From NCBI GenBank assembly GCA_023395555.1, contig JAEWYQ010000086.1, positions 48,747 to 112,746 on the forward strand: a DNA stretch of 64,000 nucleotides. The letters are read 5' to 3'. The stretch's first letter is position 1. Each line of letters begins with the position of its first letter. The stretch comes from Bacillota bacterium (GTDB lineage Bacteria > Bacillota > Clostridia > Lachnospirales > Lachnospiraceae). The notes under the pieces were generated by a model. It saw nothing but the letters and a program-made list of their open reading frames with translations, had not been told where the DNA came from and searched no databases. Shown piece after piece: positions 53,979-61,255 of the stretch. The translations under genes and the position numbers were made by a program.

Positions 53979-55247
53979 GTGGTAAGAAGAAAACCTGTTG
54001 AATGGATGAAATTAGATAATGCGGCCAAGATATTCCCTCCCAATACCAATGAGAAGGACACCAAGGTCTTTCGGTTTGCCTGTGAGCTGAAGGAGGAGAT
54101 TGACCGGGACACCCTGCAGAGGGCACTGGATAAGGCTCTTTCCCTGTTCCCCATCTACCAGACGGTGCTGCGCAGAGGGCTGTTCTGGTATTATTTTGAA
54201 AGCACGGATGCCAGGCCGGAGGTTACAGAGGAGAAGAAGCTTCCCTGCAGTATGCTGTACCGGGTGAACCGCCGTAACCTCCTGTTTGAAGTAACCTACT
54301 ATAACCGAAGGATTAATTTGGAGGTCTATCATGCGCTGACGGACGGAACCGGTGCGCTGGAATTTTTAAAGACCATTGTATATTATTATCTGACACTGCG
54401 CCATGGGGAGGAATTCGGAGAGGGGCTGCCGAAGCTGGATTATGATGCATCCCTTACCCAGAAGATGGATGACAGCTTTCTGAAACATTACAGCGGGGAT
54501 AAGCAGCTGGACCGGATTAAGATCAGCCGTGCATATCGTATCACCGGAAGGCGCGCCATCGATAACCGGCTGAGGATTGTGGAAGGGATGACTTCGGTCC
54601 GTCAGATACTGGAGCAGGCTCACCGCTATGACACAACTATGACGATATATCTGACGGCCCTTTATCTAAAGGCGATTTCCATGGATATGCCCGCAAGAAG
54701 CCGGAAATATCCTGTCATCCTCACAGTACCGGTGAATCTCAGGACTTATTTTCCCTCTGTGACGGCCAGGAATTTCTTTACGACCATCAGTATCCGCTAT
54801 CATTTTGCGAAGAATTCGGACAAGCTGGAGGACATTATACCGGAGGTGAAGGAAGCCTTTGCCCGGGAGCTTACCAGGGAGAAGCTGGGCGGTCATATAA
54901 ACCGGCTGTCCGCATTGGAGCATAATGCATTTATGAGAGTGATTCCCTTGGCAGTCAAGGATGTGATCCTGCGCTTTGCCAACTATCTGAGCGGACGGGG
55001 CATCACGGCAACCCTGTCCAATATCGGCAGGATTACGGCGGCGCCGGAATTAGTTCCCTATATCCGGCTGTTTGATTGCTTCACCAGCGCCAGGAGGCCG
55101 CAGATTGCCATGTGCTCCTTTGGAGACGAGCTGGTGATCTCCTTCACCTCTCCCTATGTGGGAACGGAAATCCAGAAGAATTTCTTCCGTATGCTGACCC
55201 AGGAAGGCGCCCATATCATAGTTGCCTCCAATAACAAGGAGCTGTAG
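53979..55247 (+). CDS. HxxxDG-type acyltransferase (condensation-like)
   Basis: Protein of 422 residues in the chloramphenicol-acetyltransferase-like/condensation fold group. The catalytic HxxxDG motif is YHALTDGTGALEFL near 114, and the second half carries the usual structural LSNIGRI region near 347. Relatives are called alcohol acetyltransferases, but substrate and donor are unknown. The start is GTG with GGGGG about ten bases before; an ATG at 54004 is a weaker choice. Sits behind the esterase gene. Confidence 0.8.
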   Translation: MVRRKPVEWMKLDNAAKIFPPNTNEKDTKVFRFACELKEEIDRDTLQRALDKALSLFPIYQTVLRRGLFWYYFESTDARPEVTEEKKLPCSMLYRVNRRNLLFEVTYYNRRINLEVYHALTDGTGALEFLKTIVYYYLTLRHGEEFGEGLPKLDYDASLTQKMDDSFLKHYSGDKQLDRIKISRAYRITGRRAIDNRLRIVEGMTSVRQILEQAHRYDTTMTIYLTALYLKAISMDMPARSRKYPVILTVPVNLRTYFPSVTARNFFTTISIRYHFAKNSDKLEDIIPEVKEAFARELTREKLGGHINRLSALEHNAFMRVIPLAVKDVILRFANYLSGRGITATLSNIGRITAAPELVPYIRLFDCFTSARRPQIAMCSFGDELVISFTSPYVGTEIQKNFFRMLTQEGAHIIVASNNKEL

Positions 55248-55282
55248 GAGATGGAGGGTTGCAAGAAATAAAATGTATAAAT

Positions 55283-55353
55283 AAAGGAGGGACCGGGTCC
55301 ATGCCAGCACTTTCATGGTAATTTGTGCGGTAAAAGGCATGGCTATGAGGATG
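55283..55353 (+). repeat. Structured 5'-leader element, copy C
   Basis: Outer stem CCATGCC (55299-55305) with GGCATGG (55336-55342); inner stem GCAC (55307-55310) with GTGC (55325-55328). The sequence runs into the start region of the zinc-ribbon membrane gene, where its AAAAGG lies seven bases before the chosen ATG. So in this copy the element itself may carry the ribosome binding site. Confidence 0.65.
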
Positions 55354-56016
55354 TTAAAATGCGATAAATGCAAGGTATCCCTGCAAGGGGAATATGAGGT
55401 ATGCCCCCTTTGCGGAGGAATTATAAGAGAAGGGGATAAGGCGGGAGAGGAGGTATTCCCCAACATTCCCACCATATTCCAGGAATTCAATATCTTTATC
55501 CGGATTATGATTCTGGTATCCATCGTGGCGATTGTGATCAGCTTTGCTGTTAACCTGATCTTTGCCAGGGATTCCAGGTGGTCTCTGATTGTGGCGGCCA
55601 GCATTGGCTGTATGTGGGTCAGCCTGTTTTTCATTATCCGCAAGAGAAACAATATACCCAAGACCATTGTCTGGCAGGTGGTGCTCCTTGGGGTACTGTC
55701 CGTTCTCTGGGACTGGTCCATGGGCTGGCTGGGGTGGTCCCTGGATTTTGTGATACCCTCGGTATGTTTTGGAGCCATGGTGGTTATGGCTATCGCAGCT
55801 AAGATCTTAAAAATCGGTGTCAGAGATCTGCTGGTATATCTGTTCATTGATATTATTTTTGGTTTCCTGCCGATTATTTTTATTTTAACCGGTGTATTGA
55901 ATATCATATTTCCTTCTGTGATCTGCGTGGCTGCAAGCGCCATCAGCCTGTCGGCATTAATTCTGTTCCAGGGAGATAATATGAAGGCGGAATTGAAAAA
56001 GAAGATGCATATCTAG
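55345..56016 (+). CDS. Zinc-ribbon membrane protein (DUF6320-like)
   Basis: Protein of 223 residues. A short N-terminal zinc ribbon, KCDKCKVSLQGEYEVCPLCGG, has two CxxC pairs (the second CPLC), followed by about six hydrophobic segments (50-205) and a basic tail. The arrangement and the neighbours match a family I recall as DUF6320, of unknown function. ATGs at 55339, 55345 and 55351 are possible; 55345 has the best spacing from AAAAGG. Third gene of the acyl cluster. Confidence 0.75.
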   Translation: MRMLKCDKCKVSLQGEYEVCPLCGGIIREGDKAGEEVFPNIPTIFQEFNIFIRIMILVSIVAIVISFAVNLIFARDSRWSLIVAASIGCMWVSLFFIIRKRNNIPKTIVWQVVLLGVLSVLWDWSMGWLGWSLDFVIPSVCFGAMVVMAIAAKILKIGVRDLLVYLFIDIIFGFLPIIFILTGVLNIIFPSVICVAASAISLSALILFQGDNMKAELKKKMHI

Positions 56017-56059
56017 GAAATTTCCTGATAGAATACCTATGGCTGAAAGGATGGGATGT

Positions 56060-56731
56060 ATGAATTCATTTTACCTGAAATTGATTGCTATTATTACCAT
56101 GCTGATTGATCATACGGCGGCTGTGTTGATTCCCAGTGATACGATGCTCTGGCTGGTGATGCGCTGTATTGGCCGCCTGTCATTTCCGATCTTTGTGTTT
56201 TTGCTGGTGGAGGGCTTTTATCACACCAGGGATGTTCAAAAATACATGCTTCGGATGGGAGCCTTTGCCCTGATCTCTGAGATACCCTTTGACCTTGCCT
56301 TTTATGGCAAGACGCTGGAATTCAGTCATCAGAATATCTTTTTTACCCTGTTTATGGGGCTGCTCTGCCTTGTTTTGATAAAGGAGGCGGAGAAGAGATA
56401 CCAGAAGAATTTATTTGCAATTAATGTGTGGAATGCGGTGATTACCCTTGGTATCAGCCTCGCTGCCATTGTTCTGAGAACGGACTATAATTTTGCGGGA
56501 ATTTTATTGATCGTGGCGTTTTATCTCTTCCGGGGAAGCAGGCTTATGTGCACCCTTACCCTGCTGCTGGTATCCGCTTTTTTGATCGGAGGAATCCAGG
56601 TGGTTGCGGTTCTTGCCATAGTGCCCATTTTCTTTTATAACGGACAGAGGGGCAAAAGCATAAAATATGTATTTTATATCTTTTACCCCGTCCATCTTCT
56701 TCTGCTGGCATTGCTCAATATATATCTGTAG
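56060..56731 (+). CDS. TraX-family membrane protein
   Basis: Polytopic membrane protein of 223 residues in the TraX family; F-plasmid TraX acetylates the pilin N-terminus. It shows LKLIAIITMLIDHTAAVL at the start, GRLSFPIFVFLLVEGFYHT near 45 and FDLAFYGKTLEFSHQNIFFT near 80, all typical. No conjugation genes are near, so here it is more likely an acyltransferase-type enzyme of the surface. AAAGGATGGG precedes the ATG. Last gene of the four-gene cluster; its 3' end overlaps the small gene on the other strand. Confidence 0.88.
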   Translation: MNSFYLKLIAIITMLIDHTAAVLIPSDTMLWLVMRCIGRLSFPIFVFLLVEGFYHTRDVQKYMLRMGAFALISEIPFDLAFYGKTLEFSHQNIFFTLFMGLLCLVLIKEAEKRYQKNLFAINVWNAVITLGISLAAIVLRTDYNFAGILLIVAFYLFRGSRLMCTLTLLLVSAFLIGGIQVVAVLAIVPIFFYNGQRGKSIKYVFYIFYPVHLLLLALLNIYL

Positions 56732-56918
56732 GATCCTCATATCCCTCCTGAGTATATTCGCCTTTTGGAGAATAATCATCGCCGTACAGGGACGTAAAGT
56801 GCAAACTCTCGCCGGAAGCATAGGGCTGATCCGGATAATAGTAGCGCCGGTCAAAATTCTGTACACTGTTAAGGGACGGAAAACGGTAATATGTTTTTTT
56901 GGCAGATTCATAATACAT
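56715..56918 (-). CDS. Small tyrosine-rich protein of unknown function
   Basis: A 67-residue frame with a strong ribosome binding site (AGGAGGG nine bases before the ATG), so it is probably a real gene. About one residue in five is Tyr, in clusters such as MYYESAKKTYY and RRYYYPDQPY, with many acidic residues toward the end. There is no membrane segment or signal peptide. It converges on traX and overlaps its last 17 bases. Tyr-rich small proteins occur in spore coats, but nothing here proves this. Confidence 0.7.
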   Translation of the reverse strand: MYYESAKKTYYRFPSLNSVQNFDRRYYYPDQPYASGESLHFTSLYGDDYSPKGEYTQEGYEDPTDIY

Positions 56919-57048
56919 GATTGCAGCCCTCCTGTTTATTTTAATGGATGATCTAATCTTAGTGTTCGTCGTTTGAAGAGGAACTATACCAGGAAAACAT
57001 TTAAGAATTTACAAATTTTACAAATAGATACCCTAAGGAGAGAACAAT

Positions 57049-57555
57049 ATGATTTCGCTGATGATTACGGAGGTTAAGCCGTTTATGGCCAAGCTTCTTG
57101 CTCAGACCGCCTTTGACCATTTTATACTTCGGGAGATGGAGCTGTCTACCTTAACCAATTTTACCATTGACGGACAGTTGAACGAAGCCTTCCTTTCGAA
57201 GGAGGAGCTGGAAGAGAGAGGAGAGCATGGACGGAATATTCTTTGGAGTGATGTGAGAACGGTTGTGTTTTCCATGATTAAAGGCAATAAGACGCCCCTC
57301 TCCTTAAAAATAGTATTTCAGCTGCCCCGGAAGCAGAGCGAGGAGCTGCTGCAGAACCTGGGCGGGAGAATCCGAGCGGAAGAGCTGGGAGGCCTGTACT
57401 TGAATATCCGGTTTGAGAAAAACGCGCTTCATATCATTACCGGAACCGCCATTAAGACCTTCACCCTGGATAAAACCCTGGAGCAGGAATGGGACAGGAG
57501 AGTGCGGGAGATACTGAAGGAGCAGGCAATCCCTTTTGAAGAAGCAAAATTATAA
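57049..57555 (+). CDS. DUF5721 family protein
   Basis: Soluble protein of 168 residues; VKPFMAKLLAQTAFDHFILR and the later LTNFTIDGQLN are the features of DUF5721, a family of unknown function common in Lachnospiraceae. AAGGAGAG precedes the ATG. The next feature, just after its stop, is the CIRCE operator of htpG; there is no terminator apart from the CIRCE inverted repeat. Confidence 0.8.
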   Translation: MISLMITEVKPFMAKLLAQTAFDHFILREMELSTLTNFTIDGQLNEAFLSKEELEERGEHGRNILWSDVRTVVFSMIKGNKTPLSLKIVFQLPRKQSEELLQNLGGRIRAEELGGLYLNIRFEKNALHIITGTAIKTFTLDKTLEQEWDRRVREILKEQAIPFEEAKL

Positions 57556-57559
57556 ATTG

Positions 57560-57586
57560 TTAGCACTCTTGCTCAAAGAGTGCTAA
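57560..57586. promoter_or_regulatory. CIRCE element (HrcA operator)
   Basis: TTAGCACTC (57560-57568) and GAGTGCTAA (57578-57586) with a 9-base gap are a perfect match to the CIRCE consensus. It lies eight bases upstream of the htpG -35, and four bases after the DUF5721 stop codon. Confidence 0.95.
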
Positions 57587-57593
57587 TTTTGTC

Positions 57594-57622
57594 TTGACAT
57601 TTTTTTTTACCCGTATTATTAT
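57594..57622 (+). promoter_or_regulatory. htpG promoter
   Basis: TTGACA at 57594-57599 and TATTAT at 57617-57622 with a 17-base spacer that includes a run of nine T. A long untranslated leader of about 95 bases follows to the htpG ATG. Confidence 0.8.
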
Positions 57623-57722
57623 ATCATTTGAAGATACCGTTTGCCGTCATGCGGCAGACGGGAGGAAGAATAAGCTGAAATCAGCATAATACAAGAGTAA
57701 ACGATGTAAAGGAGTTGTTTTC

Positions 57723-59873
57723 ATGAGCACAGAGCGCGGCAATCTATCGATTCATTCAGAGAATCTGTTTCCCATCATTAAGAAGTGGTTATATTCCGAC
57801 CACGACATATTTGTCAGAGAATTAATATCCAACGGCTGTGATGCCATTACAAAGCTGAAGAAGCTGGAGGTTATGGGAGAGGCTGATCTGCCGGAGGATA
57901 ACCGCTACCAGATCACGGTAACCGTGAATCCCGAGGAGAAGACGATCCGCTTTTCCGACAACGGCATCGGTATGACAGCGGAGGAGGTCAGAGAATTTAT
58001 CAATCAGATCGCCTTTTCCGGTGCGCAGAAGTTCCTTGAGAAATATAAGGATAAGACCAATGAGGAGCAGATCATCGGACATTTTGGCCTGGGCTTTTAT
58101 TCCGCCTTTATGGTGGCCTCCAGAGTAACCATTGAGACCCTCTCCTGGCAGCCGGGGGCTGAGCCCGTGCATTGGGAGTCCGACGGCGGCACGGAGTATG
58201 AGATGAGCGGCAGCACCAAGGCGGAGCGCGGCACGGATATCACCCTGTATCTGAGTGACACCAGCTATGAATTCTCCAATGAATACCGCGTGCGGGAGAT
58301 CCTTAAGAAATACTGCTCCTTCATGCCGGTGGAAATCTATCTGGTGAATGCCAATGCCAAGGTTGAGGAGAAGAAGGAAGAGGTTGTAGAGGCTTCCGTG
58401 AATGAGGATGGCACGGTGGAGGAGGCTAAGGACGGAGCGAAGGAAAATAAGCCCGAGCCCATCAACGAGGTCAATCCCCTGTGGACAAAGCATCCCAATG
58501 ACTGTACCGAGGAGGAATACAAGAAGTTCTACCGTGAGGTATTCCATGATTATAAGGAGCCGCTGTTCTGGATACACCTGAACATGGACTATCCTTTTAA
58601 CCTGAAGGGAATTCTGTATTTCCCCAAGATCAATACGGAATATGATTCCCTGGAGGGACTCATCAAATTATACAGCAACCAGGTATTTATTGCGGACAAT
58701 ATCAAGGAAGTAATCCCGGAATTTCTGATGCTGCTCAAGGGCGTCATCGACTGCCCCGATCTTCCGCTGAACGTGTCCAGAAGCGCGCTGCAGAATGACG
58801 GCTTCGTGAAGAAGATCTCCGAATATATCTCCAAGAAGGTGGCGGATAAGCTGGCCGGTATGTATAAGGTGGAGAGAGAGAATTACGAGAAATACTGGGA
58901 GGATATCAGTCCCTTCATCAAGTTCGGCTTCCTGAAGGATGACAAATTCCGTGAGAAGGTAAAGGATGTTATCATCTTTAAGAACCTTGAGGACAAGTAT
59001 GTTACCCTTGCGGAATATGTCACTGCTAAAAAGGGTACGGAAGCCTCCGCTGAAGAGAAGAGCGGTGAAGGTCAGAAGGAGCAGAGCGAAGGCAGTGCGG
59101 AGCATGACGGACATAATCACGAACATGATGAGAACTGCGGCTGCGGGCATGACCACGCGCAGGATGAAAGCGGCAGCGGACAGGATCATGTACACGATGA
59201 GAACTGTGACTGCGGGCACGACCATGCACAGGATGACGACGAGGAGGTTGTGGATGAGGATAAGAAGATCACCGTCTACTACGTGACCGATGTCAAGCAG
59301 CAAAGCCAGTATATCAATATGTTCAAGGAAGCAGGCAGCGATGCCTTCATCCTGACCCATAATATTGACCAGCCCTTCATTACCCAGCTGGAATACCAGG
59401 ATCAGACCATTCGCTTCCAGCGCATCGACGCGGATATCAGCGAAGGCTTCAAGGATACCCTTAAGAAAAAGGACCAGAAGATCCTGAAGAAGAATACCGA
59501 TGCCATGACCAGCCTGTTCCGTAAGGTTCTCGGCAAGGATAAGCTGGAGGTAAAGGTGGATAAGTTCAAGAACGAGAAGGTATCCTCCATCATGACCCTG
59601 TCCGAGGAAAGCCGCAGAATGCAGGATATGATGCGTATGTACAATATGTCGGGAATGGACATGGGTGACATGGGCGGCGGAGAGACACTGGTGCTGAATG
59701 CCAACAACAAGCTGGTTCAGTTCATTCTGACCAATGAAGGGGCGGAACAGACACCGATGATCTGTGAGCAGTTGTATGATCTGGCCCTGTTGAGCCACAA
59801 GCCCCTGGAGCCGGAGGCAATGACCAGATTCATCCAGAGAAGCAATGATATTATGATGTTTCTTGCGAAATAA
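57723..59873 (+). CDS. htpG: HtpG (Hsp90) chaperone with His/Cys-rich insert
   Basis: ATP-dependent chaperone of 716 residues, about 80 longer than typical bacterial HtpG. The GHKL ATPase domain is intact: ELISNGCDAITKLKKLE near 40, DNGIGMT near 85, and GHFGLGFYSAFMV near 120. Two expansions are seen: an acidic charged linker at about 212-253, like eukaryotic Hsp90, and an insert at about 436-511 in the middle domain with two copies of HDENCxCGHDHAQD, in all ten His and four Cys. Middle and C-terminal domains follow normally. CIRCE lies in its promoter. AAAGGAG precedes the ATG. Confidence 0.96.
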   Translation: MSTERGNLSIHSENLFPIIKKWLYSDHDIFVRELISNGCDAITKLKKLEVMGEADLPEDNRYQITVTVNPEEKTIRFSDNGIGMTAEEVREFINQIAFSGAQKFLEKYKDKTNEEQIIGHFGLGFYSAFMVASRVTIETLSWQPGAEPVHWESDGGTEYEMSGSTKAERGTDITLYLSDTSYEFSNEYRVREILKKYCSFMPVEIYLVNANAKVEEKKEEVVEASVNEDGTVEEAKDGAKENKPEPINEVNPLWTKHPNDCTEEEYKKFYREVFHDYKEPLFWIHLNMDYPFNLKGILYFPKINTEYDSLEGLIKLYSNQVFIADNIKEVIPEFLMLLKGVIDCPDLPLNVSRSALQNDGFVKKISEYISKKVADKLAGMYKVERENYEKYWEDISPFIKFGFLKDDKFREKVKDVIIFKNLEDKYVTLAEYVTAKKGTEASAEEKSGEGQKEQSEGSAEHDGHNHEHDENCGCGHDHAQDESGSGQDHVHDENCDCGHDHAQDDDEEVVDEDKKITVYYVTDVKQQSQYINMFKEAGSDAFILTHNIDQPFITQLEYQDQTIRFQRIDADISEGFKDTLKKKDQKILKKNTDAMTSLFRKVLGKDKLEVKVDKFKNEKVSSIMTLSEESRRMQDMMRMYNMSGMDMGDMGGGETLVLNANNKLVQFILTNEGAEQTPMICEQLYDLALLSHKPLEPEAMTRFIQRSNDIMMFLAK

Positions 59874-59899
59874 ATAGAAGAATAAATTAGGCAAATATG

Positions 59900-59948
59900 A
59901 GACAGACTTGAGATGGGAGGAATGCTTTCATCTCAGGTCTGTCTTTTC
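59900..59948 (+). terminator. Rho-independent terminator of htpG
   Basis: AGACAGACTTGAGATG (59900-59915) pairs with CATCTCAGGTCTGTCT (59929-59944), one G-U pair, followed by TTTC. Confidence 0.9.
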
Positions 59949-60170
59949 TATAAATATAAAATTTCAATAAATTATGGTATGCCCCTTGATTCTGTTAATA
60001 TGATTTGGTATGATAGTATATAGTAATGAAAACCATATTATGTGGTGTACATACTGGTTGAAGTGTCCAGAAGTACAAGATGAGCAGATAGCACCAGTAA
60101 AGTTATTTTACCGGGCTTCTTATAGATAACATAGTAGAAAGAATTTTTATTTAACAGGAGGATGAATACG

Positions 60171-61007
60171 ATGTCATACAGAATCATCGGAGACAGCTGT
60201 ACGGATTTACCGAAGGAATTACGGGAGGATCCGCATTTTAAGCTGGTACCTCTTACCTTGATTGTAGATGATATTTCCATCGTTGATGATGATACCTTCC
60301 GGCAGAAGGAATTTCTGCAAATGGTGAGCAAAAGCCCCAACAGCCCTAAGTCGGCATGCCCCTCTCCGGAGGATTATATGAAGCATTTTGATTATGACGG
60401 GGATATCTATGTGATTACATTGTCAGCCCAGCTAAGCGGCTCCTATAACAGTGCCGAGCTGGCGAAGAAGCTTTATCTGGAGGAGCATCCGGATAAGAAG
60501 GTGGAGATAATCGATTCCCGTTCCGCTTCTGTGGGTCAGACTTTGATTGCAATGAAGATAAAGGAGCTCGTTGAGGCGAAGCAGTCCTTTGCCAATGTGG
60601 TGGAGAAGGTTCGGGCCTTCCGCGACAGCATGAATACAAAGTTCGTACTGGAGACGCTGGACACCCTTCGCAAGAACGGCAGACTTTCCAATCTTCAGGC
60701 CATCATCTGCAGCGCGTTGAATATTAAGCCGGTCATGGGTGCGACCCCGGAAGGAACCATCTGTAAGGTGGATCAGGCCAGAGGCATCACCAAGGCATTA
60801 GCCTTGATGGCGAAGAGCATCCAGGAGGATGTAATAAGACCCCAGGAACGGACCCTTGGCATTGCACACTGCAATAATTATGAGAGGGCAGTTTATATTA
60901 AGGATGAGATATTGAAGAGAGTTCCCTTCCGGGATTGGTTTATCGTGGATACTGCCGGAGTAAGCTCTTTATATGCCAATGAAGGCGGAATTATTGCGGC
61001 ATATTAA
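60171..61007 (+). CDS. DegV family fatty-acid-binding protein
   Basis: Two-domain DegV protein of 278 residues; relatives (FakB) bind fatty acids for phosphorylation by FakA. Motifs: GDSCTDLPKEL at the start, the Thr/Ser acyl-carboxylate site in ITLSAQLSGSYNSAELA near 82, and DSRSASVGQTLI near 115. AGGAGG nine bases before 60171 selects the second ATG. No fakA is in the window, so a kinase partner, if any, is elsewhere. Confidence 0.93.
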   Translation: MSYRIIGDSCTDLPKELREDPHFKLVPLTLIVDDISIVDDDTFRQKEFLQMVSKSPNSPKSACPSPEDYMKHFDYDGDIYVITLSAQLSGSYNSAELAKKLYLEEHPDKKVEIIDSRSASVGQTLIAMKIKELVEAKQSFANVVEKVRAFRDSMNTKFVLETLDTLRKNGRLSNLQAIICSALNIKPVMGATPEGTICKVDQARGITKALALMAKSIQEDVIRPQERTLGIAHCNNYERAVYIKDEILKRVPFRDWFIVDTAGVSSLYANEGGIIAAY

Positions 61008-61101
61008 TAGAATATGTTACCGGGTACGATCTGTCGTAAAGGCAGCCTCACTTAGTCTCCTCGACAAGTAGAATGAATTCAACAATATCGCAGAAAAAAT
61101 T

Positions 61102-61142
61102 CAGACCTGGCTAGGGCGATTTACCGCCCTATGTCAGGTCTG
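61102..61142 (+). terminator. Terminator after degV
   Basis: CAGACCTG and TAGGGCG pair with CGCCCTA and CAGGTCTG with a small internal loop, followed by TTTGC. It separates degV from the CHAT protease gene. Confidence 0.8.
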
Positions 61143-61255
61143 TTTGCATGCCCAAAACGTAACAGTGTTTTTCTCATCTGGAAATATAATTAATTTTGAT
61201 GTATGATTATCTGTAATTAGTTCGTTACGTGATAAAAGCAACGGGAGGGTATTAA

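Noticed and set aside
56060..56731. TraX as evidence for a conjugative element
   Set aside because: No relaxase, coupling protein or type IV secretion genes are in the window, and TraX homologs are common as stand-alone chromosomal genes in Firmicutes.
58668..59894. 408-codon open frame on the minus strand opposite htpG
   Set aside because: Long only because of codon bias in htpG; the His-rich part is the htpG insert read backwards.
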